A DNA stretch of 64,000 nucleotides from contig JALGSU010000009.1 in NCBI GenBank assembly GCA_029821735.1, positions 95,139-159,138 of the forward strand. The letters are read 5' to 3'. Within the stretch, counting starts at the first letter, position 1. Each line of letters begins with the position of its first letter. The notes beneath the pieces were generated by a model. That model saw only the letters and a list, made by a program, of their open reading frames with translations. It ran no database searches and was not told where the DNA came from. Of the stretch, positions 35,060 to 43,676 are shown one piece after another. Origin of the DNA: Candidatus Zipacnadia bacterium (lineage in GTDB: Bacteria > Armatimonadota > Zipacnadia > Zipacnadales > UBA5352). A program made the position numbers and the translations under genes.

Positions 35060-36598
35060 ATGACGGCAGCACGGTCCACCACAGTGTGTTGCACGATGGT
35101 GTTGGTCGCGCTTGCGTTCATGGCAGACTTCGCGCACGGCGATGGGACCTACGCAATCTTCGGGACTGTTACCGGCCAGGATGGTGCGCCTGTCTCTGGG
35201 GTAGTCCTGAGTTTCCAGGAAGCGCTCTCCTCACAGACGACAGACGACGACGGCAAGTACCAGGTCACGGGCGCGGCGTCCGGCAGAAGCTACACGATCA
35301 CACCTGCCAAGGCCGCGATGAGCTTCTCGCCTGCGAGCCGCACGGTGACGATCGGCTCGGGGGACGAGCGGGTGGACTTCGTAGGAGTGCCGCCCGAAGG
35401 CACGCTGTGTGCGTCTGTCGCAGCAGCGTCAGCGCAGACGAGGAAAGTGAACCTCTGGCCTGACGTCCTCTCCCCCGTCTGGGGAGACGTCTGGCAGCAA
35501 GGCAAGTCCTACAACATCCGCTGGACATACGATGGGTACCATCCCCCGTTGCGGATTCGTCTGCTCAAGGGCGGGGCGCCCCACATGGTCATCGCCCTCA
35601 CTACACCCAACGACGGCTCGTTCTGGTGGAAAGTGCCCGCCACGATCGCACCCGCAACCGACTACGCGATTGAGGTCACCGATCAGGTCCTCTACGCTGA
35701 CACGGGCGGGAAGTTCACCATTGAGTCAGCTCCACTGGTGACCTACCCAAACAATGCCGGGGTGAGTTGGCGGCGTGGACAGTCATATAAGATCCAGTGG
35801 CAGGGATTCGGCGGCAGCCATGTGAAGATCCAACTCTACAGAGCAGGATCACTGAACCGGCTGATCTCGTGGGCAACGCCAAACGACGGCTCGTTCTGGT
35901 GGAAGGTACCTTACACACAGGCAAAGGGCACAACATTCAAGATCAAGATCACGGGCCAAAGCAAGACGGTGGTCTACGACTTCTCGGACAAGAATTTCAC
36001 TATCGCCGGTGTACAGAAGGTAACTTGGCCAACAGCGCCGGGGATAGACTGGCGACAGGGCCAGGCGAAGCCAATCACGTGGCAGGGGTACGTCGGCCCG
36101 AACGTGCGGATCGAGTTGCTCAAGGGCTGGGCGGTCCACAAGGTCATCACCACAGGCACACCCAACGACGGGAAGTTCTGGTGGAAGATGCCGTGGGCTA
36201 CAACGCCGGGAACAGACTACCGAATCCGAGTCATCTCGGCAAATGACCCGACGCAGAAAGACCACTCGAACAACAACTTCACGGTGGTGCCAGTGCCGCA
36301 CGTGAACTACCCCAGCGCCTCGGGCATCATCTGGGGGCGCGGAATGACCTACACGATCAAGTGGTCAGGTTACACCGTTAACAAGATACTGATACTGCTG
36401 TATCGCGATGGCGTGGGCCAAGTCGCCGAGATTGCTGACGGCACTCCCAACGACGGCCGCTTTGTGTGGAGAGTGCCGGACAACATCGCAACGGGCGAGG
36501 GATATCGCATCCTGGTGGGCACTTCGTACAAGGGCGACGTCAACGAAGACATGTCCGACAACCCATTCAGCATCTACCAGGCAGTTCCAGCGCAGTGA
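35060..36598 (+). CDS. Exported surface protein: carboxypeptidase-regulatory domain plus four Kre9/KNH-like repeats
   Basis: This 512-residue protein starts at an ATG shortly after GAGGAGG and has a signal peptide (MTAARSTTVCCTMVLVALAFMADFAHG). Residues ~29-108 are a carboxypeptidase-regulatory-like sandwich (YAIFGTVTGQDGAPVSGVVL). Four Kre9/KNH (Ser-Thr-rich GPI-anchored) type Ig repeats of ~90 residues follow, each with G-x-x-Y-x-I-x-W near the start and TPNDGxFWWKVP in the middle. Such repeats occur in bacterial adhesins and cell-surface stalks. An in-frame ATG 78 bp upstream is also conserved in the paralogue but lacks a ribosome site. Two paralogues lie at 56.8 and 58.7 kb. Confidence 0.82.
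   Translation: MTAARSTTVCCTMVLVALAFMADFAHGDGTYAIFGTVTGQDGAPVSGVVLSFQEALSSQTTDDDGKYQVTGAASGRSYTITPAKAAMSFSPASRTVTIGSGDERVDFVGVPPEGTLCASVAAASAQTRKVNLWPDVLSPVWGDVWQQGKSYNIRWTYDGYHPPLRIRLLKGGAPHMVIALTTPNDGSFWWKVPATIAPATDYAIEVTDQVLYADTGGKFTIESAPLVTYPNNAGVSWRRGQSYKIQWQGFGGSHVKIQLYRAGSLNRLISWATPNDGSFWWKVPYTQAKGTTFKIKITGQSKTVVYDFSDKNFTIAGVQKVTWPTAPGIDWRQGQAKPITWQGYVGPNVRIELLKGWAVHKVITTGTPNDGKFWWKMPWATTPGTDYRIRVISANDPTQKDHSNNNFTVVPVPHVNYPSASGIIWGRGMTYTIKWSGYTVNKILILLYRDGVGQVAEIADGTPNDGRFVWRVPDNIATGEGYRILVGTSYKGDVNEDMSDNPFSIYQAVPAQ
35759..35872 (+). repeat. Near-identical 38-codon block in Kre9 repeats, copy 1
   Basis: These 38 codons (GVSW to LISW) are almost identical to 57512-57625 and 59351-59464 in the two paralogues, including GQSYKIQWQGFGGSHVKIQL. 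A second shared block, DYRIRVISANDPTQKDH to NNNF, lies at 36215-36280, 57968-58033 and 59525-59590. This level of identity suggests recent duplication or gene conversion. Confidence 0.85.
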
Positions 36599-36605
36599 CC
36601 TGATC

Positions 36606-36640
36606 TGTATGGGCCGGGCGCTTGGCGCCCGGCCCATACA
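36606..36640. terminator. Perfect 16-bp hairpin, likely bidirectional terminator
   Basis: The arm at 36606-36621 pairs perfectly with 36625-36640 around a TTG loop, just after the Kre9-repeat gene stop (36598) and 77 bp beyond the end of the convergent RND transporter gene. The stem starts TGTATGGGCC and is very GC-rich. No strong T-run follows, so it may be a bidirectional or Rho-independent-like terminator. Confidence 0.75.
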
Positions 36641-36717
36641 AGTCCAGGCAATCGGCTGGCGCGCCCCCGTGTCGTGTCCCCGGAGAGCGCACAACATTCC
36701 CTCGTTCCTGCGCGAGA

Positions 36718-39700
36718 TCAGTCGCGCCGCCCCCATCGGCCCTCAATCCACGCGTACAGCGTCGGCAGGACCAACAGGGTCAGCAGCGTCGACGTCACCA
36801 GCCCGCCGATGACCACCGTGGCCAACGGCCGCTGCACCTCGGCACCCGTGCTCTGGGATGTGGCCATCGGAATGAACCCGAGGCTTGCGACCAGAGCGGT
36901 CATCAGTACCGGGCGCAGTCGCGTCTGTGCACCCTCCCTCACTGCCTCGAGCAGGCTGTGCCCTTTGCTGCGGAGCTGGTCGATGTAGGAGACCATGACC
37001 ACACCATTGAGCACCGCTACCCCACACAGCGCGATGAAACCGACGCCCGCGGAGATACTGAACGGCATCCCTCGCACGAAGAGCGCGAACACGCCGCCGA
37101 TCACAGCGAAGGGCACGTTGCAGTAGACGATAAGCGCCGGTCGAATGCCGCCGAAGGTCGCGTAGAGCAGAATGAAGATCAGCAACAGCGCGATCGGGAC
37201 AACAATCGCGAGTCGCGCGCGAGCCCTCGCCAGATTCGCGAACTGCCCGCCCCATTCGATGTGGTAGCCCGCCGGCAACACCACCGCGCTGGCGACCGCC
37301 GCCTGAGCGTCGGCGACGAACCGGCCCATATCGCGGCCGCGGATGTTGCACTCCACTCCCACTCGGCGCTGGTGATGCTCGCGGCTGATCTGCGCCGGCC
37401 CACTGACGACCTCGATGTCGCAGATTTGGGCCAACGGTATCTGTGACCCGTCCTGCGCCTCGACGAGAATATCGGCGATGGCCTCCTGGCTGTCGCGATA
37501 CTCTTTCGGCAGCCTCACGACGATGTCCCATCGTCGCTGGCCCTCGACGAACTCGCTGGCCTTCTTGCCACCAAGAGCGGTCTCGACTACCTCCTGGACG
37601 TCCGCCACGTTGACGTGATAGCGGGCCAGATCGTCTCGCCGGGCCCTTATCTCAAGCACCGGCAACCCCGCGACCTGCTCCACCTGCACCTCGGCGGATC
37701 CTGGTACTGACTCCAGGACTTCGCCCACTTGCTGGGCCTGCTCATGCAACACATCCAGATCCGGCCCAAACACCTTGACCGCCAGATCCGAACGCACGCC
37801 AGACACCAGGCAGTTCACGCGCAACTGAATCGGTTGCGAGAGTGAGAAGTTCACGCCGGGCATCTCATCGATCGCGAAAGCGATCTCGGTGAAGAGTTTC
37901 TCTTTGGTCAGACCTCGACGCCACTCTCGGGGCGGCTTGAGGCCGATGAAGACATCCGCTTCCTCCGGCCCCATCGGGTCGTCCGCGATCTCTGCCGCGC
38001 CGGCTCGCGAGACAACGTCGGTCACCTCGGGGATCTTCTTGATGTTCTGCTCGATCCGCGTATGGATCTCCACGGCCGCCGGGAGCGAGATGCTCGGCAG
38101 CTTGATGATCGACGCAGCCGACGCGCCCTCATCGAGTGTCGGGACGAACTCTGATCCCAGCATCGGGAAGACGAATAGTGCCGCCGCCAGGGAGATCACT
38201 GCCAGTCCCGTGACCGCGATTCGCCGCTGCATCACCCGGTCGAGCAAACGCCCGTAGGCTGCGCGCAACTTGTCCACGGGCACGATTGCCCGCTCGCGGA
38301 ACCTGCTACCCAGCATCGCCGCGCACAAGGCCGGTGTCAGCGTCAAGGCCATAAGCAGTGAGCCAACCAGGGCGAAGACCACTGTGTAGGCCATCGGCCG
38401 GAACATCCGCCCCTCGACGCCTTGGAGCGTAAGGATTGGCAGGTAGACGATGGCGATGATGCTCACGGCAAAGGCCACCGGTCGGGCCACTTCGCGAGCG
38501 GCTTGAGTGATGACGGGCAGCGAAGGCGCGTCTTTGTCCTTGTGCGCCATGCGGCGTATCACGTTCTCGGTCATGACGAGCGCACCGTCGACTATCAGAC
38601 CGAAATCGATGGCGCCAAGCGACATCAGGTTAGCCGTGATCCCGAACCTGGTCATGCCAATCGACGCGACCAGCATTGACAGGGGAATGGTCACGGCGAC
38701 GATAATGGCGCCACGCAGATTGCCGAGCAGCAGGAAGAGCACGGCTATTACCAGCAGACCACCCTCAAACAGATTGCGCCGCACCGTGTGCAGGGCGGCT
38801 TCCACCAGCTCTGTTCGGTCGTAGTAGGGCCGGATGCCGATGCCCTCGGGAAGCGTGGGCTCTATCTCCGCCAGCCTCTCCTTGACATCGTGAGCCACCG
38901 TCCGGCTGTTGGAGCCGATAAGCATCATGACCATGCCAACGACGACTTCGCCCTCGCCGTTCATCGTGACGGCCCCGTGGCGCAGGGCGTCGCCGATCAC
39001 GATCTCGGCCACCTCGCCAAGCTGAACGGGCATGCCGTCTTTCGCATGGAGGTAGATGCTCTCCAGGTCGGCGATGTTCTGGGCCAGGCCGACCCCGCGG
39101 ATCAGGTACTGCTCTGACCCGTGCTCGATGAAGGCGCCACCGGCGTTCGAGTTATTGTCTGCGACTGCCTCGAACACGTCACTGAGAGTGATGCCAAAGA
39201 TCCTGAGCTTGTCCGGGTCCACGAGCACCTGGTATTGCTTCTCGAACCCGCCGAACGAGTTGACTTCCACGACGCCTGGAACTGTCAGTATCTGAGGCTT
39301 GATGTTCCACTCGAGCTCCGCCCGCAGATCTCGCGGAGAGTAGTCGTCGCCCTCCACCACGAACTCGTATATCTGCCCCAGTCCCGTCGTGGTCGGGCCC
39401 ATCTCCGGGTCGCCGACGCCCTCGGGAATATCCTCGCGGGCCTGTTGCAGGCGTTCGAGGACGAGTTGACGGGCGAAGTAGATGTCCACACCGTCAGCGA
39501 AGACCACGGTAACCTGGGAGAGCCCGGTCTTTGAGATGGACCATGTGCGCTCGACATCGGGCAGACCGCTCATGGCGGTCTCGATGGGGAAAGTAATCAG
39601 CTGCTCGATCTCCGCCGGCCCGAGGCTCGGCGATACGGTGTTCACCTGCACCTGGACAGGTGTCATGTCAGGCACCGCATCGATGGGCAGCACGGTCAGA

Positions 39701-39789
39701 CTGTACAGCCCGGCACCAGCCACCACCAACCACAGGAGGATGACGACGGATCGGTTTTGCACACTTAACTCGGCTATTCTGGCGAACAT
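36718..39789 (-). CDS. czcA: CzcA-type heavy-metal RND efflux transporter
   Basis: This 1023-residue inner-membrane proton/metal antiporter has the normal length for HME-RND pumps. TM1 is at ~12-30 and the paired TM clusters (~335-520 and ~850-1010) flank two periplasmic loops. The proton-relay motif is DFGLIVDGALVMTEN with Asp395, Asp401 and Glu408, the HME-1 pattern of divalent-metal pumps (Zn/Co/Cd) rather than the CusA copper/silver pattern. It should form a tripartite complex with the adaptor and outer-membrane factor encoded just upstream. The start is the ATG 7 bases after GGGAGG; an in-frame ATG two codons earlier is too close to it. The adaptor stop lies 14 bp upstream. Confidence 0.93.
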   Translation of the reverse strand: MFARIAELSVQNRSVVILLWLVVAGAGLYSLTVLPIDAVPDMTPVQVQVNTVSPSLGPAEIEQLITFPIETAMSGLPDVERTWSISKTGLSQVTVVFADGVDIYFARQLVLERLQQAREDIPEGVGDPEMGPTTTGLGQIYEFVVEGDDYSPRDLRAELEWNIKPQILTVPGVVEVNSFGGFEKQYQVLVDPDKLRIFGITLSDVFEAVADNNSNAGGAFIEHGSEQYLIRGVGLAQNIADLESIYLHAKDGMPVQLGEVAEIVIGDALRHGAVTMNGEGEVVVGMVMMLIGSNSRTVAHDVKERLAEIEPTLPEGIGIRPYYDRTELVEAALHTVRRNLFEGGLLVIAVLFLLLGNLRGAIIVAVTIPLSMLVASIGMTRFGITANLMSLGAIDFGLIVDGALVMTENVIRRMAHKDKDAPSLPVITQAAREVARPVAFAVSIIAIVYLPILTLQGVEGRMFRPMAYTVVFALVGSLLMALTLTPALCAAMLGSRFRERAIVPVDKLRAAYGRLLDRVMQRRIAVTGLAVISLAAALFVFPMLGSEFVPTLDEGASAASIIKLPSISLPAAVEIHTRIEQNIKKIPEVTDVVSRAGAAEIADDPMGPEEADVFIGLKPPREWRRGLTKEKLFTEIAFAIDEMPGVNFSLSQPIQLRVNCLVSGVRSDLAVKVFGPDLDVLHEQAQQVGEVLESVPGSAEVQVEQVAGLPVLEIRARRDDLARYHVNVADVQEVVETALGGKKASEFVEGQRRWDIVVRLPKEYRDSQEAIADILVEAQDGSQIPLAQICDIEVVSGPAQISREHHQRRVGVECNIRGRDMGRFVADAQAAVASAVVLPAGYHIEWGGQFANLARARARLAIVVPIALLLIFILLYATFGGIRPALIVYCNVPFAVIGGVFALFVRGMPFSISAGVGFIALCGVAVLNGVVMVSYIDQLRSKGHSLLEAVREGAQTRLRPVLMTALVASLGFIPMATSQSTGAEVQRPLATVVIGGLVTSTLLTLLVLPTLYAWIEGRWGRRD

Positions 39790-39803
39790 GTCCATCCCTC
39801 CCT

Positions 39804-41786
39804 TTAGTGGCCACCACAACTGTCGGATATTTCGCTGCCCTCTGACTTGAGCAGGAACGCGCCCTCGACTACGATCCGGTCGCCAGTCTGCAAACCCTCA
39901 ATGATCTCGACGCGCCCGCCGCTGCGAGAGCCGGTCTGTACGTCGACTTGTCGGTACTGCCCGACTTCCACCTCAATGAAGACGAACTCACAGTCGCTGT
40001 CGCTCTGCACGGCGTCTTCAGGCACCGAAACAACCCCTTCCGCCGCACCAACCCGGACGCGGACCCTCGCGAACATGTCCGGAAGCAGCCGCCCGGACGC
40101 GTTGTCGAGCATGCCTCGCACCGTGGCCTTCCGGGTGTGCTCGTCGAGGCCCGGGTCGATGCTGTGGATGGCGATGTCCGAAGCCGTGTCACCGATAGAG
40201 GGAACTTCGACCTGCATCAACTGGCCCTCACGGACAAAGGGCAGGTCCTTCTCGTAGAAGCCGGCCTCAACCCATATCGAGCGTACGCCGACAATCTCCA
40301 TAAGCTCCTGTCCACCGTCGGCAGTTGCCCCGACGCTGACCGTCCGCGAGCTGATCTTGCCCGACACAGGTGCAGTCAGTGCGATGCGGCCGCCGGATCG
40401 CCGGCGACCGTGGCCGATCACGCTGACTGCGCGTTCGGCCGCTCGCAGACGGGCGCTGGCCATGCTCACAGCACCTTCCAGATCGGCGAGCGCTTCGCGT
40501 GACCGGGCATCCTGCTGCTTGAGCCGCTGCTCCCGCTCCCACGCCAGCCGGGCGCGGTCAAACGCGGCCTGTGCCAGCGCGAGTTGGCTCTCGGCGGCTG
40601 ACAGTTGCGCTTGCGACGGGATGTCCTCTCGCGCAATGGTCTGCTCGCGGCCATGCCTCGCTTGCGCGACCTCGAGTCGCTGCTGGGCCTCCTCAAGCGC
40701 AGACGTGGCACGCGCAACATCCTGCTCCGCCGTCGTCGCCGACAGACGGGCCTCGTCCAGCGGTCCGTCGCTGGAACGCAGCGCCAGACGCGCCTCCTCA
40801 AGGTCTGCTCGAGCTGCGGCCTCGCCGGCCTGGCTGTCCGCAACTTCCTGCTCGGTGGCAAGCCCATCCGCCAGGAGACTGCGCAGGCGTTTGGCAGTAT
40901 CGACGGCAGACTGCAGAGACGCCTCTGCGGCAGCCACTCGGGCCTCCGCTGCCGGTCGACTGGCCGAGGCATCGGCGGTGTCGCCGGTCAGCCTGGATGC
41001 GCTTCGCCCGGCAGTCGCCAGTGCCGCCTGGGCCGTCTGCAGATCTGCCTCAGCACCGCGCACAGCTTCACGCGCGTCGGCGAGTCCGCTGGTCGCATCC
41101 TCCAGCGCTGGCTGCGTCGCGCCGCCCAGCTCCACAATTCGTCGCACGCGCTTGAGGTCGGCCTCAGCGCTGCGGAGTTCCTGCTGGGCCTCGAGGAAGC
41201 TGCTCCGGGCGTCCTCGAAGGGCGCCGAAGCGAACTCTCCCTCAGCCGCCAGAGCCTGCCTGCGCGCCAGCGCCTGTCGCGCTGCGGCAAGCTCGGACGC
41301 GGCCGTGGCCACATCCGCCTGAGCCCCGGCCAGTTCGGGGCAGCGCACTACTACGAGTGTCTGCCCGCGCCGCACTGAATCGCCGACATTCACGGAGACC
41401 GACTCAACCGTTCCCATCATTGGGGCGCTCACTACAGCTGTCTCGTCGGGGTTGGCATGAAGGACGCCGGGAGCTTCCAGCCACTCATCAAAAGCGCCGG
41501 CCTCGACCGTGGCCACCGCGATGCCCGCCAATTCCCGAGCATGCTCGTCCAGCTCGATCAAAGCTCCCTCTTCATCCTCGTGCTCCTCCGCCGAATGTTC
41601 ATCGTCCGCATGTTCATCCGCGGCCGGCTCCTCATGCTCACCTTCAGCATGATCATGGCCTGCGTGCTCGTCCACAGCCGGGGCGCGACACGCCATCGGC
41701 AGCACGCAGACGGCGACGCCAAGCAGCGTGATGATAGTGATCACCAGTGGTCTGGATGTCCAAAGCTTACGCATCGTCGCGAGCAT
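39804..41786 (-). CDS. RND periplasmic adaptor (membrane fusion) lipoprotein with His-rich N-terminus and very long coiled coil
   Basis: This 660-residue adaptor (CzcB/CusB role) has a likely lipobox LPMAC with Cys33. An acidic histidine-rich stretch follows at ~40-75 (HAGHDHAEGEHEE and further His), suited to capturing metal ions. The barrel-sandwich half motif PMMGTVESVSVNVGDSVRRG is near 122-141 and its partner ALTAPVSGKISSRTVSVGA near 480. The hairpin between them spans over 300 residues, rich in Ala/Glu/Arg heptads and far longer than in ordinary CzcB proteins (~400 residues in total). The ATG lies 7 bases after GGAGGAG and overlaps the end of the preceding OMF gene by 20 bp, indicating coupling. 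Confidence 0.88.
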   Translation of the reverse strand: MLATMRKLWTSRPLVITIITLLGVAVCVLPMACRAPAVDEHAGHDHAEGEHEEPAADEHADDEHSAEEHEDEEGALIELDEHARELAGIAVATVEAGAFDEWLEAPGVLHANPDETAVVSAPMMGTVESVSVNVGDSVRRGQTLVVVRCPELAGAQADVATAASELAAARQALARRQALAAEGEFASAPFEDARSSFLEAQQELRSAEADLKRVRRIVELGGATQPALEDATSGLADAREAVRGAEADLQTAQAALATAGRSASRLTGDTADASASRPAAEARVAAAEASLQSAVDTAKRLRSLLADGLATEQEVADSQAGEAAARADLEEARLALRSSDGPLDEARLSATTAEQDVARATSALEEAQQRLEVAQARHGREQTIAREDIPSQAQLSAAESQLALAQAAFDRARLAWEREQRLKQQDARSREALADLEGAVSMASARLRAAERAVSVIGHGRRRSGGRIALTAPVSGKISSRTVSVGATADGGQELMEIVGVRSIWVEAGFYEKDLPFVREGQLMQVEVPSIGDTASDIAIHSIDPGLDEHTRKATVRGMLDNASGRLLPDMFARVRVRVGAAEGVVSVPEDAVQSDSDCEFVFIEVEVGQYRQVDVQTGSRSGGRVEIIEGLQTGDRIVVEGAFLLKSEGSEISDSCGGH

Positions 41787-42996
41787 TCTCAATCTCCTCC
41801 ATCGTCAGGCCCACGGCGCGTTCCACGCGCACTGTTGCCGTCAATCGTTCTTCAACTGCATCCAGCCACTCGAACCGAAGCTCCATCAACTGGCCCCGCG
41901 CCTCAAGCACTTCGAGGCGGTTGATACTCCCTGCCTCACGTGCACGCTCCAAGCGCCCCAGCAGGTCCTCTCCCCGGGGCAGCAACTCCGCGGCGAGCCG
42001 CCTCTCGCACTGCATGGCAGCCTTCAGCGCAACTGCTGCTGACTGCACTTCCTGTCTGATCTCAGCCTCAATCACGTCCACCTCGGCGACCGCCGCCTGA
42101 GCGTATGCGTGCGCGGCCCTCTTGCCGTGCCTGATGCTGCCGAAATCGATCAGAGGCAGATCCAGCAAGCCACGCCCGAAGTTGACGCCCTCCTCGCGTT
42201 CGAGCGAGACCTCAAGATCCGGGTAATGCTCCGCGCCAGCAATGTGGGCGGACGCGAGGGACGCTCTGGCCAGCGACTGCACGCGTCGCATCGCCGGGCG
42301 GGACCCAAGCGCCACGTCCTGCAATTCCGGCCCGGAGGGCAGTGTCGGCAGGGAGAGGTCCAAGTCGTCGGAGGCGGCGATGTCGGTCTCCGGGGCCACA
42401 CCAATCAGCATCGCCAGGTCCGCCTGCGCCTCTCGCACAGACGCGGCCGCAAGCTCCTGCTCGCCCCGCGCCGCACTGGAATCGCTCGTGGCCTGATCGA
42501 GATCTACCTGTCGGCCCATCCCCTCTTCGACCAGCCGCGCGAACGCGGTCTGTATCTCCAGCACGACCGCAAGGTTCTCCCCCGCAAGCATGAGGCGCTC
42601 CTGGCTTGAGCGTAGATGCCAGTAAGTCGAACGGGTTGCCGCGGCAAGCTCCAGACGGAACTCTTCGTTGCCCGCGACGGTAGCCGCCAGTTCGTGGCGA
42701 GCCGCCCGCGAGGCCCACTTGCGGCGGCCGCTCAGATCGAGGACGGCCGACACGGCCGCCTCCAGATTGTCCCAGATGCTGGCGGGCGAGAGAGACAATC
42801 GGATAGGCTCGGGACGTCCGGCAGCTTTGGCCTCAGCCGTTGCGGCCATCAGTTCAGCGGCCTGCACAGACATCTGTACGTTATGCGACATTGCCATGGT
42901 AACGGCCCCATCGACCGTCAGCTCGATGGTTTGCTGCTGAGCGTTAGCAAGCACCACGGATGACCACACTGCCACGCATACGAGTGCGAGGCGCAT
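41767..42996 (-). CDS. TolC/CzcC-family outer-membrane efflux protein
   Basis: This 409-residue protein has a signal peptide (MRLALVCVAVWSSVVLANA) and two homologous halves, each opening like an OEP repeat (LTVDGAVTMAMSHNVQMSV near residue 25; the second half after ~215). Heptad-rich helices dominate, as expected for the periplasmic alpha-barrel, and the short strands would form the outer-membrane beta-barrel. It completes the tripartite pump with the adaptor and RND genes downstream on the same strand. The ATG is 8 bases after AGGAGG, with another in-frame ATG two codons earlier. Its stop overlaps the start of the adaptor gene. Confidence 0.88.
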   Translation of the reverse strand: MRLALVCVAVWSSVVLANAQQQTIELTVDGAVTMAMSHNVQMSVQAAELMAATAEAKAAGRPEPIRLSLSPASIWDNLEAAVSAVLDLSGRRKWASRAARHELAATVAGNEEFRLELAAATRSTYWHLRSSQERLMLAGENLAVVLEIQTAFARLVEEGMGRQVDLDQATSDSSAARGEQELAAASVREAQADLAMLIGVAPETDIAASDDLDLSLPTLPSGPELQDVALGSRPAMRRVQSLARASLASAHIAGAEHYPDLEVSLEREEGVNFGRGLLDLPLIDFGSIRHGKRAAHAYAQAAVAEVDVIEAEIRQEVQSAAVALKAAMQCERRLAAELLPRGEDLLGRLERAREAGSINRLEVLEARGQLMELRFEWLDAVEERLTATVRVERAVGLTMEEIENARDDA

Positions 42997-43095
42997 GTAC
43001 ATCACCTCCTGGAATACGGGCCCAATGAACGTATCAGGGCACGCCAGTGCGTAGAACGCAACGGGCACGACTGTAAGGTTGGGGAGACGACTGAC

Positions 43096-43473
43096 TTACT
43101 GGGGAACCGTCGGTGGTGCTCGCAACTGCGGCGGTGGAGCGGAGGAGCGTCTGATTGCCGGGAGCGACAGTTCATCTGTCAGCCGTGAAGGGCATCGGGC
43201 ATCGCCGCCGGGACGGATGGTGGAAGCTACCACAGCGGGGGTAACGTCAGAAGCCCCACCCGCTGCGACGGGCGGTACCGCTTCACATTGGCACCACTCG
43301 TCATGGCTTTCCGGATCTGGTGCGTCGGGATGCCCTTGATCGTGCTGGGGTGCAGGGCCCCCCACGCACGCTGTGGCGTCCTCGCTCTCCGCGCACACGC
43401 AACTGGCGTGTCCGATCGCGAGTACCGCCGCAATGGCGTAGAGCCATGTCCTGGTCAGCCGACTTCTTCTCAT
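43096..43473 (-). CDS. Small exported Cys/His-rich protein leading the metal efflux operon
   Basis: This 125-residue protein has a signal-like N-terminus (TWLYAIAAVLAIGHASC). A metal-ligand-rich segment follows (CVCAESEDATAC, QHDQGHPDAPDPESHDEWCQC), holding six Cys and four His within ~45 residues. The tail is proline-rich. Position and composition suggest a periplasmic metal-binding or sensing accessory, as seen at the head of some copper/zinc RND operons; I cannot match it to a named family. GAGG lies four bases before the ATG. It ends 99 bp upstream of the OMF start on the same strand. The divergent region 43474-43676 should hold the operon promoter; no regulator gene is adjacent. Confidence 0.6.
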   Translation of the reverse strand: MRRSRLTRTWLYAIAAVLAIGHASCVCAESEDATACVGGPAPQHDQGHPDAPDPESHDEWCQCEAVPPVAAGGASDVTPAVVASTIRPGGDARCPSRLTDELSLPAIRRSSAPPPQLRAPPTVPQ

Positions 43474-43676
43474 AGGCCTCAGGTTATGAACGCAATCCAG
43501 CGACTGGAAGTTCCCGGCCTCTGCAATCGAGTTCTCTTTGGGCTGATCTGCTTCACGGGCCTCTCCCGCTTCGCCGAGACGCATTCCCAGAGAACCCGAG
43601 CAGGAACAGGCACCCCCCGCAACTAATTGCCTGCATGGAGCGTAGCGCAGACACGGACGGAACGGGAGACACGTTC

